Positions 34,052 to 42,340 are shown, counted from the stretch's first letter. The stretch: DNA of 64,000 nt from Alteribacter populi (GCF_002352765.1 NZ_KZ293963.1:332368-396367), one strand, 5' to 3'. Notes: generated from the letters alone by a model not told the origin. Program-made: numbers and translations.

Positions 34052-35347
34052 ATGGAAGGAAGCGAAAAGCTTGAAAACGAAAAGACCGAAAAGGGGACAG
34101 ATAAACCTGAAAGTCAAAATGTACTTACTTCTACGAGGACTGTCATTAAAACGGCTTTAGACAAGTTAGGTTACTCTCAAGAAGTGTACGATTTAATGAA
34201 AGAGCCACTCCGAATGATGACGGTTAGAATTCCAATTCGTATGGATGACGGTTCAATTAAGGTCTTCACTGGTTACCGAGCACAACATAACGATGCCGTT
34301 GGCCCAACAAAAGGCGGTGTCCGTTTCCACCCGGATGTTACAGAAACTGAAGTGAAAGCGTTATCAATTTGGATGAGTTTAAAAGCGGGAATCGTAGATT
34401 TACCGTATGGTGGCGGTAAAGGAGGAATTATTTGTGACCCTCGTGAAATGTCGTTTCCGGAATTGGAACGACTGAGTCGCGGATATGTCCGTGCCATCAG
34501 TCAGATTGTTGGACCTACCAAAGATATTCCCGCACCTGATGTGTTTACAAATTCTCAAATTATGGCGTGGATGATGGATGAATACAGTCGGATGAAAGAA
34601 TTTGATTCACCTGGGTTTATTACTGGAAAGCCAATAGTATTGGGCGGATCTCATGGGAGAGAATCTGCGACCGCAAAGGGTGTTACGATCTGTATTAATG
34701 AAGCAGCCAAAAAGAAAGGGATTAATATAGAAGGTGCGAGAGTTGTTATACAAGGGTTCGGAAATGCCGGGAGCTTCCTAGCGAAGTTTATGCATGATGC
34801 AGGTGCAAAAGTTGTCGGAATTTCAGATGTTTATGGTGGTCTCCACGATCCTGATGGCCTCGATATCGACTACCTTCTTGATCGCCGTGACAGCTTTGGA
34901 ACAGTATCGAAGTTATTTAAAGATACAATCGGAAATGACGAATTGTTGGAGCTAGATTGTGATATTTTAGTACCAGCTGCAATTGAAAATCAAATTACCG
35001 AGAGAAATGCTGATAAAATCAAAGCGCAAATCGTCGTCGAAGCTGCAAACGGACCAACAACGATTGAGGCAACTCGAATACTCAGTGAACGTGGAGTTCT
35101 TCTTGTTCCAGATGTTCTTGCAAGCGCTGGTGGCGTTACTGTATCCTACTTTGAGTGGGTACAAAATAACCAAGGATATTATTGGACAGAGCAAGAAGTA
35201 CAGGAGCGGCTTGAAAAAGTGATGGTCAATTCTTTTGACAACGTGTACAAAGTTTCCACTGCTCGAAATGTGGACATGCGACTGGCATCTTACATGGTTG
35301 GTGTTAGGAAAATGTCCGAAGCAAGTCGTTTTAGAGGATGGATTTAA
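34052..35347 (+). CDS. gudB: NAD-specific glutamate dehydrogenase
   Basis: About 431 residues from ATG 34052 (GAGGTGAAATCC upstream). Glu/Leu dehydrogenase signature VGPTKGGVRFHP, catalytic Lys in LPYGGGKGGI and Asp in PAPDVFTN; Rossmann GFGNAGSFLA. It deaminates glutamate to 2-oxoglutarate. The inactive gudB of B. subtilis 168 carries a 9-bp duplication in the active-site region (an extra VKA). Here ETEVKALSIWMSLKAG shows no duplication, so the enzyme should be active. mecB-ddl-gudB-ypdA order resembles B. subtilis mecB-gudB-ypdA apart from ddl. Confidence 0.95.
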   Translation: MEGSEKLENEKTEKGTDKPESQNVLTSTRTVIKTALDKLGYSQEVYDLMKEPLRMMTVRIPIRMDDGSIKVFTGYRAQHNDAVGPTKGGVRFHPDVTETEVKALSIWMSLKAGIVDLPYGGGKGGIICDPREMSFPELERLSRGYVRAISQIVGPTKDIPAPDVFTNSQIMAWMMDEYSRMKEFDSPGFITGKPIVLGGSHGRESATAKGVTICINEAAKKKGINIEGARVVIQGFGNAGSFLAKFMHDAGAKVVGISDVYGGLHDPDGLDIDYLLDRRDSFGTVSKLFKDTIGNDELLELDCDILVPAAIENQITERNADKIKAQIVVEAANGPTTIEATRILSERGVLLVPDVLASAGGVTVSYFEWVQNNQGYYWTEQEVQERLEKVMVNSFDNVYKVSTARNVDMRLASYMVGVRKMSEASRFRGWI

Positions 35348-35357
35348 TTTAGAATAA

Positions 35358-35400
35358 GGGTGTTTCGAAAGGTTAAAACCTTTTGAAACACCCTCTTTTT
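35358..35400 (+). terminator. Terminator after gudB
   Basis: GGGTGTTTCGAAAGG/CCTTTTGAAACACCC hairpin and T5. Confidence 0.93.
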
Positions 35401-35416
35401 GTAAGATGATTTATAC

Positions 35417-35446
35417 AAGGACAGCTACTTTCATGCCGCTCGGGTA
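35417..35446 (+). repeat. Fragment of the 105-bp repeat (C family)
   Basis: GGACAGCTACTTTCATGCCG is the first part of repeat C. It lies between the gudB terminator and the MITE-like element. Confidence 0.6.
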
Positions 35447-35462
35447 AAGATTTATTCAACTA

Positions 35463-35785
35463 GAGGCTACTGAATAAGTAACATACGCCTACATGGCAAG
35501 AGGATATGCTCTTTCTCATGGAGAGAATCTGCAAGGAAATAACTCTTCTTTTGCTAAAAGCCTTGCACTTGATTTTGAGAGAGCCAAGGAGGCTGCTGCA
35601 ATGGCGGAGACTCCCTCAGGAAAAGCAACAATGGCCTTTTTGCGACGAGGAACCGCAGGAGGAGCAGAAGACCCCGCAGTGAGCACGCCTTTCGCGAATG
35701 AAGAGGCTGAAGCGTTGCCTGCGGAAAGCGAAGCCATGAAAAGCGGCCCCCTTTGTATTTGAGTTCTAAAGTTATTCAGCAATCC
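35463..35785 (+). mobile_element. MITE-like element, copy 1 (323 bp)
   Basis: It is about 90 percent alike by eye to 39423-39743. The ends are inverted: GAGGCTACTGAATAA left, and TTATTCAGCAATCC right (reverse complement GGATTGCTGAATAA). Flanks TCAACTA (35456-35462) and CCAACTA (35786-35792) form a 7-bp direct duplication with one mismatch. No transposase: the frame inside (89 codons) is broken in the other copies. Confidence 0.8.
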
Positions 35786-35814
35786 CCAACTAAGAATTGA
35801 TGGGTAAGCCAAGT

Positions 35815-35838
35815 TTTCTTAAGAGTTAAGAAATCTTT
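35815..35838 (+). repeat. Short fragment of repeat A
   Basis: TTCTTAAGAGTTAAGAAATC equals the first bases of A2 with its preceding C tail. The rest of the repeat is absent. The gudB-ypdA gap (637 bp) thus holds terminator, C fragment, MITE and A fragment, and no gene. Confidence 0.5.
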
Positions 35839-35984
35839 ATTTGGATGGTACTTGCAGAAAATGTAGAAAGTATGTTTTAGTGATAAAAGAAGTTCAAGTG
35901 CGTGTTCAAAGAGAATGACCTCTTGGGTTTTCTTTGTGGGTACGGTTTTTTAGCAAATAGTATTGGAATAAGGTGGTTTCGGTC

Positions 35985-36950
35985 GTGACAAAAGAAAAAG
36001 TGATCATTATCGGTGCAGGTCCATGTGGACTATCTGCAGCGATCGCCCTTAAGGAATATGGGATAGATCCGTTAATTATAGAAAGAGGAAATGTAGTCAA
36101 TGCGATTTATCATTACCCTACACATCAGCAATTTTTTAGTACTAGTGAAAAACTCGCTATTGGAAACATCCCATTTTATAGTACAGAACGTAAACCAAAA
36201 CGTAACGAGGCTTTAGTTTATTACAGACAGGTTGTAAAAGAAAAACAACTTCGAATTCATGCCTATGAAGAGGTCACTTTAGTTACACGTAAAGTTGGAG
36301 GTGGGTTTACATTAGCGACACAAAAAGCAAACTATGAAGCCGACTATGTCGTTGTCGCTACAGGCTATTATGATTCACCAAATATGATGGGGATCCCAGG
36401 GGAAGAGCAGGATCACGTGCTTCATTATTTTAAAGAAGCGCATCCATTTTTTGCTCAGGACGTATGTGTAATTGGAGGAAAGAATTCTGCTGTAGATGCA
36501 GCATTAGAATTAGAAAAAGCGGGAGCTCGCGTTACTGTACTGTATCGTGGTGAAGAATACTCTAAGAGCATCAAACCATGGATTCTACCAGAGTTTGATG
36601 GCCTTGTGAGAAAAGGTACGATTAAAATGCACTTTGGGGCAGGATTAAAATCGATTACGGAAGATGAAGTAATCTTTACGATTAATGGAGCAGAAAAAAA
36701 GCAAAAAGCAGATTTTGTCTTTGCTATGACAGGGTATCATCCCGACCATTCGTTTATTTCACAAATGGGCGTTGAAATGGACCGTGAGACTGGAAGACCT
36801 GCATTCAATCCAGAAACAATGGAAACAAACAGTCGTGGAATTTATATCGCAGGCGTTATTGCTGCAGGCAATAACGCAAATGAAATCTTCATTGAAAATG
36901 GACGGGAGCACGGAGCTCTTATTGCCAAGTCTATAGCAAAAGCTCTTTAA
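35985..36950 (+). CDS. ypdA: Bacillithiol disulfide reductase YpdA (Bdr)
   Basis: About 321 residues from GTG 35985 (AAGGTGG at spacing 8; frame open to 35973). Two dinucleotide-binding sites: FAD GAGPCGLSAAIAL at the N-terminus and NADPH VIGGKNSAVDAALEL near residue 170. GIYIAGVIAAGNNANEIFIE closes the FAD site. There is no CxxC redox pair, which is normal for YpdA. It recycles bacillithiol disulfide with NADPH. gudB-ypdA order is that of B. subtilis. Confidence 0.93.
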   Translation: MTKEKVIIIGAGPCGLSAAIALKEYGIDPLIIERGNVVNAIYHYPTHQQFFSTSEKLAIGNIPFYSTERKPKRNEALVYYRQVVKEKQLRIHAYEEVTLVTRKVGGGFTLATQKANYEADYVVVATGYYDSPNMMGIPGEEQDHVLHYFKEAHPFFAQDVCVIGGKNSAVDAALELEKAGARVTVLYRGEEYSKSIKPWILPEFDGLVRKGTIKMHFGAGLKSITEDEVIFTINGAEKKQKADFVFAMTGYHPDHSFISQMGVEMDRETGRPAFNPETMETNSRGIYIAGVIAAGNNANEIFIENGREHGALIAKSIAKAL

Positions 36951-36994
36951 TAAAAAGATTGTTGGTAGCTGCCTTTTGAGCGTTGGCAAGCGAA

Positions 36995-37030
36995 TGCTCA
37001 AAAAGCAATAAACGTTATTGAAAAATCGTC
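36995..37030 (+). repeat. Half copy of palindromic repeat D (D5)
   Basis: GCTCAAAAAGCAATAAACGT then TATTGAAAAATCGTC, a diverged right arm. A hairpin CACGCC/GGCGTG (37045-37078) follows. Confidence 0.4.
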
Positions 37031-37044
37031 ATAGTAACAAAGAA

Positions 37045-37078
37045 GCACGCCGCTAAATTGCTGGCGTGACTCTTTTGT
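37045..37078 (+). terminator. Possible terminator after ypdA
   Basis: GCACGCC..GGCGTG stem with an 11-nt loop and a TCTTTTG tail. Confidence 0.5.
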
Positions 37079-37163
37079 TTAGAAAAGTGTTGCTAGAAGC
37101 TTGGTTTTCGTACAATATTGTCGGTTACAATTGTTAGTCACATACTAAGTGTGGCTAATGAGG

Positions 37164-38132
37164 TTACCGCTGGAAAATTTCTTGAAGACGTTCTCTATCC
37201 GATGTTTTTTCAAGTGCGACCATTAATTTTAGGCGTGCTTTTTGCCCATTCAGACCGTTCGTGAAAATCATCCCCATATTCTTCAATTCTTTTCCCCCCC
37301 CTTCATATCCGTAAGTGTCTTGTACGACCCCGTTAAAGCATCGAGAAACAAGAACGATTGGAATTCCTTTTTCTATAAACCGTTCAAAAGAAGGGATTGT
37401 AGCAGGAGGGAGGTTTCCCTGACCTAAAGCCTCGATGACAAGTCCGTCAATTGGCAGCTCACATAGTGAATCGACAACTTCTGCTTCCATGCCGGCTACC
37501 GCCTTAAGTAGAAGAACTCGTTTATATATTCCAGACACTACGAAACGCTGGTCTGTGACAGGGTGATGGTGAAAATGTACACCCCGCTTCGAGACAATTC
37601 CAATCGGACCATATTGTGGACTTTGGAACGTTGCAATATTACTCGTGTGAGTTTTTGTGACGTTTTTTGCAGTATGGATCTCATCATTTAAAACGACAAG
37701 AACTCCTTTTCCTCGAGCTTCTCCGCTGGCAGCAGTTTTAATCGCACTTAGCAGGTTGTGGGGACCATCTGATCCCAATTCGTTACTTGATCGCATTGCA
37801 CCGGTAATGACGACTGGCAAATCCGTTTCGACAATTAAATCAAGCATGTATGCAGTCTCTTCAAGGGTATCTGTACCATGAGTGACGACGACCCCGTCAA
37901 TTTTTTCTTCCATTACTCGTTTGTCAATACGCTTCGCTAAATGTAACATATCTTTTGGAGTCATATGGGGGGAAGGAACATTTAGGAAATCCTCTACAAT
38001 GAGGTCAATATTTTCAACGGTATGAATGGTTTCGTGAAGTGGGTTGAGAGGATTTGGCTTTACAGCTCCCGTTTTAGCATCCTCGCTCATGGCAATAGTA
38101 CCGCCGGTATGAATGATTAATAATCGTTTCAT
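37164..38132 (-). CDS. ansA: L-asparaginase, type I
   Basis: A 322-residue amidohydrolase. First catalytic triad region IHTGGTIAM (nucleophile Thr) and second region VVTHGTDTLEETAYML; Lys-containing GAMRSSNELGSDGP follows. It hydrolyses asparagine to aspartate and ammonia; with no signal peptide it is cytosolic. Convergent to ypdA and divergent from prsW. RBS AAAGGAGCTG precedes the ATG. No ansR or ansB next to it. Confidence 0.94.
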   Translation of the reverse strand: MKRLLIIHTGGTIAMSEDAKTGAVKPNPLNPLHETIHTVENIDLIVEDFLNVPSPHMTPKDMLHLAKRIDKRVMEEKIDGVVVTHGTDTLEETAYMLDLIVETDLPVVITGAMRSSNELGSDGPHNLLSAIKTAASGEARGKGVLVVLNDEIHTAKNVTKTHTSNIATFQSPQYGPIGIVSKRGVHFHHHPVTDQRFVVSGIYKRVLLLKAVAGMEAEVVDSLCELPIDGLVIEALGQGNLPPATIPSFERFIEKGIPIVLVSRCFNGVVQDTYGYEGGGKELKNMGMIFTNGLNGQKARLKLMVALEKTSDRERLQEIFQR

Positions 38133-38293
38133 GTCTCACAGCTCCTTTAATGAAATGACTGGTATGAATTTTACTACGTCCATTTTCAGGGTGATAAATG
38201 TTAAAATTAAACTACCAGAAAAAATGCAATCCCCTTATTATTTTCTATATTAAAGTATCATGTTTAGACGTGAAAAAACAGAGAGGAAAACGA

Positions 38294-38968
38294 ATGATGC
38301 TTATCATAATATCTGCAGCCCTGGCCCCATCGATCGCGTTATTATCATTTTTTTACTTAAAAGATGAATTTGAAAATGAACCATTAACGACGGTGGCCCG
38401 CTGTTTTTTGTTTGGTTGTCTATTGGTGTTTCCGGTGATGTTTGTTCAATTTGCCTTTGATGAAGAAGGCTTGTTCCAATCGGTCATTACTACAGCATTT
38501 ATCCAAACGGCACTTATAGAAGAGTTTTTGAAATGGTTTTTAGTATACTTTGCGGTCTATCACCATGTGAATTTTAATGAACGGTATGATGGCATTGTTT
38601 ACTCCACGGCAGTTGCACTTGGGTTTGCCACCTTGGAGAACATCTTTTATCTAGTTGCAACAGGTGTAGAACATGCCTTTATAAGAGCATTGCTCCCTGT
38701 GTCTAGTCATGCACTATTTGGTGTGGTAATGGGCTATTATTTAGGGAAAGCTAAATTTACTTCAAAGAAAAAGAATGCATTTCTCGTTTTATCATTAGTG
38801 ATCCCGGTTATCTTGCACGGTAGTTACAATTTAATATTGCTCACACAAAATTACTGGACATATACAGTTATACCCTTTATGATCTTTCTTTGGGTATACG
38901 CCATGAAAAAAGTGAAGCGGGCAAACCGCATGCAAGAAAGGGAGTATACACAAAACCATGCAGGATAA
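38294..38968 (+). CDS. prsW: Intramembrane site-1 protease PrsW
   Basis: About 225 residues from ATG 38294 (GAGAGG upstream; longer frame to 38198 rejected). Several membrane segments. The catalytic region IEEFLKWF has Glu76/Glu77 and Lys80 (EExxK); ATLENIFYL and SSHALFGVVMGY supply the other conserved residues. In B. subtilis it cuts the anti-sigma factor RsiW, releasing sigma-W in response to envelope stress. Located before sleB as there. Confidence 0.9.
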   Translation: MMLIIISAALAPSIALLSFFYLKDEFENEPLTTVARCFLFGCLLVFPVMFVQFAFDEEGLFQSVITTAFIQTALIEEFLKWFLVYFAVYHHVNFNERYDGIVYSTAVALGFATLENIFYLVATGVEHAFIRALLPVSSHALFGVVMGYYLGKAKFTSKKKNAFLVLSLVIPVILHGSYNLILLTQNYWTYTVIPFMIFLWVYAMKKVKRANRMQEREYTQNHAG

Positions 38969-39072
38969 ACGTCTTTGGTTGAATTACGAAATCAGTTCAT
39001 TGTATAGTATTAAAAAACATGAGCAGTGTATGTCCAAAAAAACAGATCCCGAATGAATAAGGAGTGAGTGTG

Positions 39073-39240
39073 TTGACAGAAACAAAACCTAGATTTAAAG
39101 TCACGATCCGCTGCCAGCAATGTGGCGAAAAATACATTTTAAGAGGCAGACCAAATAATGAAGGTGGGTACGACACAGGGTTTAAACGTTGTGTATGTGG
39201 CAATGATACAAAGCTTGATGTAGATGTAAGTCCCGAATAG
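39073..39240 (+). CDS. Small zinc-ribbon-like protein, 55 aa
   Basis: A short frame from TTG 39073 (or GTG 39070) to TAG 39240, preceded by AAGGAGTGAG. RFKVTIRCQQCGEKYILRGR and FKRCVCGNDTKLDVDV show CxxC and CxC pairs, typical of a one-zinc ribbon. It is soluble. It follows prsW in the same direction and ends with its own terminator. A similar small gene (ypeQ) lies in this part of B. subtilis, but equivalence is unproven. Confidence 0.65.
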   Translation: MTETKPRFKVTIRCQQCGEKYILRGRPNNEGGYDTGFKRCVCGNDTKLDVDVSPE

Positions 39241-39258
39241 TAAAGCTGTAGAGAAAAA

Positions 39259-39289
39259 GTCTTGTACAACATTGTACAAGGCTTTTTTG
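39259..39289 (+). terminator. Terminator after the zinc-ribbon gene
   Basis: TCTTGTACAA/TTGTACAAGG stem, short loop, T6. Confidence 0.88.
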
Positions 39290-39300
39290 TCCCTTTTTCA

Positions 39301-39415
39301 AGAGTTAAGTATAAAAATCTACGTTTCAGTGTCAAGCTCCATGCGCTATCGGCTCATGTCAAAAATCGGCCCGATGAAAAGGAAAAGCATTTTTATCGGA
39401 CAGAACATTTGAAGT
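39301..39415 (+). repeat. 155-bp repeat A, truncated copy A3
   Basis: It begins AGAGTTAAGTATAAAAATCT and runs through ATCGGACAGAACATTTG, then stops where the other copies continue with GCAT.CGCCGAT. The MITE-like element starts eight bases later. Confidence 0.75.
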
Positions 39416-39422
39416 CTAATTG

Positions 39423-39743
39423 GAGGCTGCTGAATAAGTAGCATACGCCTACATGGCAAGAGGATATGCTCTTTCTCATGGAGAGAATCTGCAAGGAAAT
39501 AACTTTTCTTTTGCTAAAAGCCTTGGCTTGATTTTGAGAGAGCCAAGGGTGCTGCTGCAATGGCGGAGACTCCTGCAGGAAAAGCAACAATGGTCTTTTT
39601 GCGACGAGGAACCCCAGGAGCAGCAGAAGACCCCGCAGTGAGCACGCTTTTCGCGAATGAGGAGGCTGAAGCGTTGCCTGCGGAAAGCGAAGCCATGGAA
39701 GCGGCACCCTTTGTATTGGAGTTCTAGAGTTATTCAGCAATCC
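39423..39743 (+). mobile_element. MITE-like element, copy 2 (321 bp)
   Basis: Ends GAGGCTGCTGAATAA and TTATTCAGCAATCC (inverted). It is flanked by a perfect 7-bp direct repeat CTAATTG at 39416-39422 and 39744-39750. Internal sequence is near-identical to copy 1. No transposase; small frames on both strands do not agree between copies. The 640-bp gap before sleB holds only terminator, repeat A3 and this element plus about 130 bp of sleB leader. Confidence 0.85.
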
Positions 39744-39880
39744 CTAATTGCAATTAAGGTTACTTCTCATTATAAAACCAATTTTGTCCTACCCAAATTT
39801 GTATAAAAAAAGCTCTTTGGATAAAACTATCCATACGCAAGGAAAGTCGTCGATGATTTCATTCTAGAGGAGGACACAAC

Positions 39881-40894
39881 ATGAAAAGTCAAGAAATCAG
39901 ACGTCTCAAACGTATGCTTTTTGCCGCACTAGTTTGTATGCAATTTGTCATCATTCTTCCCTCGATGGAGGTTGATGCATTTACAGATCAAATCATACAA
40001 AAAGGTGCTACTGGAGACGATGTTGTTGAGCTTCAGTCAAGACTTCAGTACATCGGGTTTTATAATGAAACTATCGATGGAGTGTACGGTTGGGGGACCT
40101 ATTGGTCAGTTAAGAAGTATCAAGAGGAATTTGGACTTGAGGTTGATGGTTTAGTAGGTACAAAAATGAAGCAAATGCTCAAGAAGTCTACAGATTTTGA
40201 TAAAGAATATGTCCATAGGATGTTAGAAGAGGGACGTAAATTTACTTACTATGGAGATACTCCTAAAGACATTCAAAAAGGGCCTAAAGGAAGTAAAGAT
40301 CAAAAAGCCAAACAAGAACATCCCCCTTCACCTGGTCAAGAACAAGAGCAACAAAGAGCACCAGAGGGGGAGCAGCCCGAACAACCAGCTGCTGAGGAGC
40401 CTGTACCAGAGGAAGGAGCACCAGCAGAAGAGGCGCCACCAGAGGAAGTGCCAGCTGAAGATACACCAGCAGAGGAAGCACCACAAGAGCAGGACAACGA
40501 CGCTGACATTCAAAAAGCGATTAATACACCTGAAGGATTTACAGATAACGATATTCAAATTATGGCCGCAGCCGTCTACGGGGAAGCCCGCGGCGAACCA
40601 TATGTCGGTCAAGTTGCGGTTGCAGCCGTCATCTTAAATCGTATAGAAAGCCCTACCTTTCCAAATACTGCATCAGGTGTGATTTACGAACCAAGAGCAT
40701 TTACTGCTGTAGCAGATGGCCAAATCAATCTGGAACCAGATGAAACGGCAAGAAGAGCGGTAATGGATGCAATTAATGGTCAAGACCCTTCAGGGGGAGT
40801 TGAGTATTACTTTAATCCTGATACGGCAACATCAGATTGGATCTGGACAAGACGACAAGTCAAACGAATCGGTAAGCATGTTTTCTGTGAATAA
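39881..40894 (+). CDS. sleB: Spore cortex-lytic enzyme SleB
   Basis: A 337-residue protein: signal-like hydrophobic segment (about 14-33), peptidoglycan-binding domain 1 (about 38-105, GATGDDVVELQSRLQYIGFY and YGWGTYWSVKKYQEEFGLEV), a long Pro/Glu/Ala/Gln linker (about 125-212), and the C-terminal Hydrolase_2 lytic transglycosylase domain. The catalytic Glu lies in VYGEARGEPYVGQVAVAAV. SleB degrades spore cortex at germination. The linker is clearly longer than in B. subtilis SleB. RBS GGAGGA. ypeB follows after 17 bp. Confidence 0.95.
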   Translation: MKSQEIRRLKRMLFAALVCMQFVIILPSMEVDAFTDQIIQKGATGDDVVELQSRLQYIGFYNETIDGVYGWGTYWSVKKYQEEFGLEVDGLVGTKMKQMLKKSTDFDKEYVHRMLEEGRKFTYYGDTPKDIQKGPKGSKDQKAKQEHPPSPGQEQEQQRAPEGEQPEQPAAEEPVPEEGAPAEEAPPEEVPAEDTPAEEAPQEQDNDADIQKAINTPEGFTDNDIQIMAAAVYGEARGEPYVGQVAVAAVILNRIESPTFPNTASGVIYEPRAFTAVADGQINLEPDETARRAVMDAINGQDPSGGVEYYFNPDTATSDWIWTRRQVKRIGKHVFCE

Positions 40895-40911
40895 AGGATG
40901 GAGGTGATTAA

Positions 40912-42261
40912 ATGATTCGTTCAATTATTATCGGAGTATTAGCAGTAGCTGTGGTAGGAACGGGATATTGGGGTTATTTAGAACATCAGGAAAAAAACGC
41001 GGTTCTTATCCAAGCAGAGAATAACTATCAAAGGGCCTTTCATGAACTATCCTATAACTTGGATCATTTGCACGATGAATTGGGGTCTACTCTAGCGATG
41101 AATTCGCAAGATCGTCTATCTCCATCACTTACAGACGTCTGGAGAATAACCGCTCAGGCTCAAAATGACCTTGGACAACTTCCATTATCTTTACTTCCGT
41201 TTAGTAAAACAGAAGAGTTCCTATATAAAATTGGTGATTACTCTTACCGCAACTCCGTACGAGATTTAGATCAAGATCCGCTTACGGATGAAGAATACGA
41301 ATCTCTAAAAGAGCTGTATCATCAATCAGGTGAGATTCAAAATGAAATGAGAAAAGTCCAAGGTATGGTAATTGAGGATGATTTAAAATGGATGGATGTT
41401 GAGTTGGAAATGGCTTCCAAGGATGAGCCATTAGACAATGCCATAGTCAATGGTTTTGAGGTCATTGATGAAAAAGTGGGCGGCTTTTCAGAAGTAGATT
41501 TCGGTACAGGTGCAAAAGAAATTTCTGCAGATGATGAGAAAATCGCAGAAAACTTAGATGGTGAAGAAATCGATGAACAAGAAGCTGTAAACATTGCTGG
41601 GGAATTTCTCGATCGAGAAGGGAACCTCGAAGCTGAAGTTGAAAATACTGGAGATGGCCTTGCATATGATGCCTACAGCCTCTTGATTGAGGATCCTGAA
41701 GATAACCACACCATTTACATGGATATTACCAAGAAAGGCGGGAAACCACTGTGGCTATTAGAAGATCGTCAGGTGGAGTCAGCCGAAATCAGCTTACACG
41801 AAGCTTCTGAGAAAGCTAAATCGTTTATTAATAAAAACGGTTTTGACAACATGCAGCTCGTTGACAGCAAACAGTATGATAATGTTGGTGTATTTAATTT
41901 TGCCCACCTACATGATGACATCCGTGTATACTCTGACTCTGTAGTAGTCGAAGTGGCACTAGATAATAGTGATGTTATTGGATATGAGGCTTTTGCCTAC
42001 ATTGCCAATCATAAAGAACGAAAACCATCAAACCAGGAATTGTCTGAAGAAGAAGCAAAAGAAAATTTAAACCCGAGCTTGGAAGTCATGGAACACCACA
42101 TGGCGGTTATTGAAAATGATTTAGAAGAAGAAGTTCTATGCCATGAATTTTTCGGTGTGATTGATGATGATACGTACCGCATTTTTATAAATGCTGAGAA
42201 CGGTCGAGAAGAAAAAGTAGAGAAGATGGACCGTGCAGAACCGGTATATGATTTTGACTAA
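40912..42261 (+). CDS. ypeB: Germination protein YpeB
   Basis: A 449-residue protein: N-terminal membrane anchor (about 4-22), a helical N-terminal domain and PepSY-like repeats in the C-terminal half (EQEAVNIAGEFLDR, LHEASEKAKSFINKNGF). It is required for SleB stability and location in the dormant spore. Forms the conserved sleB-ypeB bicistron, expressed in the forespore. RBS GGAGGTGATTA. Confidence 0.95.
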   Translation: MIRSIIIGVLAVAVVGTGYWGYLEHQEKNAVLIQAENNYQRAFHELSYNLDHLHDELGSTLAMNSQDRLSPSLTDVWRITAQAQNDLGQLPLSLLPFSKTEEFLYKIGDYSYRNSVRDLDQDPLTDEEYESLKELYHQSGEIQNEMRKVQGMVIEDDLKWMDVELEMASKDEPLDNAIVNGFEVIDEKVGGFSEVDFGTGAKEISADDEKIAENLDGEEIDEQEAVNIAGEFLDREGNLEAEVENTGDGLAYDAYSLLIEDPEDNHTIYMDITKKGGKPLWLLEDRQVESAEISLHEASEKAKSFINKNGFDNMQLVDSKQYDNVGVFNFAHLHDDIRVYSDSVVVEVALDNSDVIGYEAFAYIANHKERKPSNQELSEEEAKENLNPSLEVMEHHMAVIENDLEEEVLCHEFFGVIDDDTYRIFINAENGREEKVEKMDRAEPVYDFD

Positions 42262-42286
42262 GAGGGTAACCTTGAAACAGTGATGT

Positions 42287-42340
42287 TAAAGCAATGAGTG
42301 AAGCCGTTGTTTTCTAAACGTGCAAAGCCATTGCTTTTTC
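42287..42340 (+). terminator. Terminator after ypeB
   Basis: AAAGCAATG (42288-42296) pairs with CATTGCTTT (42329-42337) followed by T-rich sequence; its AAGCAATGAGT-AAGC side resembles the structure at 27138. Confidence 0.65.

Noticed and set aside
35493..35762. 89-codon open frame inside MITE copy 1
   Set aside because: The same region in copies 2 and 3 is broken or shifted, no RBS precedes it, and frames exist on the opposite strand as well; composition, not coding.
38997..39335. 112-codon minus-strand frame
   Set aside because: It covers the zinc-ribbon gene, its terminator and part of repeat A; the plus-strand gene has RBS and cysteine pattern.
39393..39740. 115-codon minus-strand frame over MITE copy 2
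   Set aside because: It runs across the element boundary and is not kept in other copies.
40251..40637. 128-codon shifted frame and two antisense frames within sleB
   Set aside because: They overlap the low-complexity linker of sleB, where the GC-rich repeats leave several frames open; sleB is certain.
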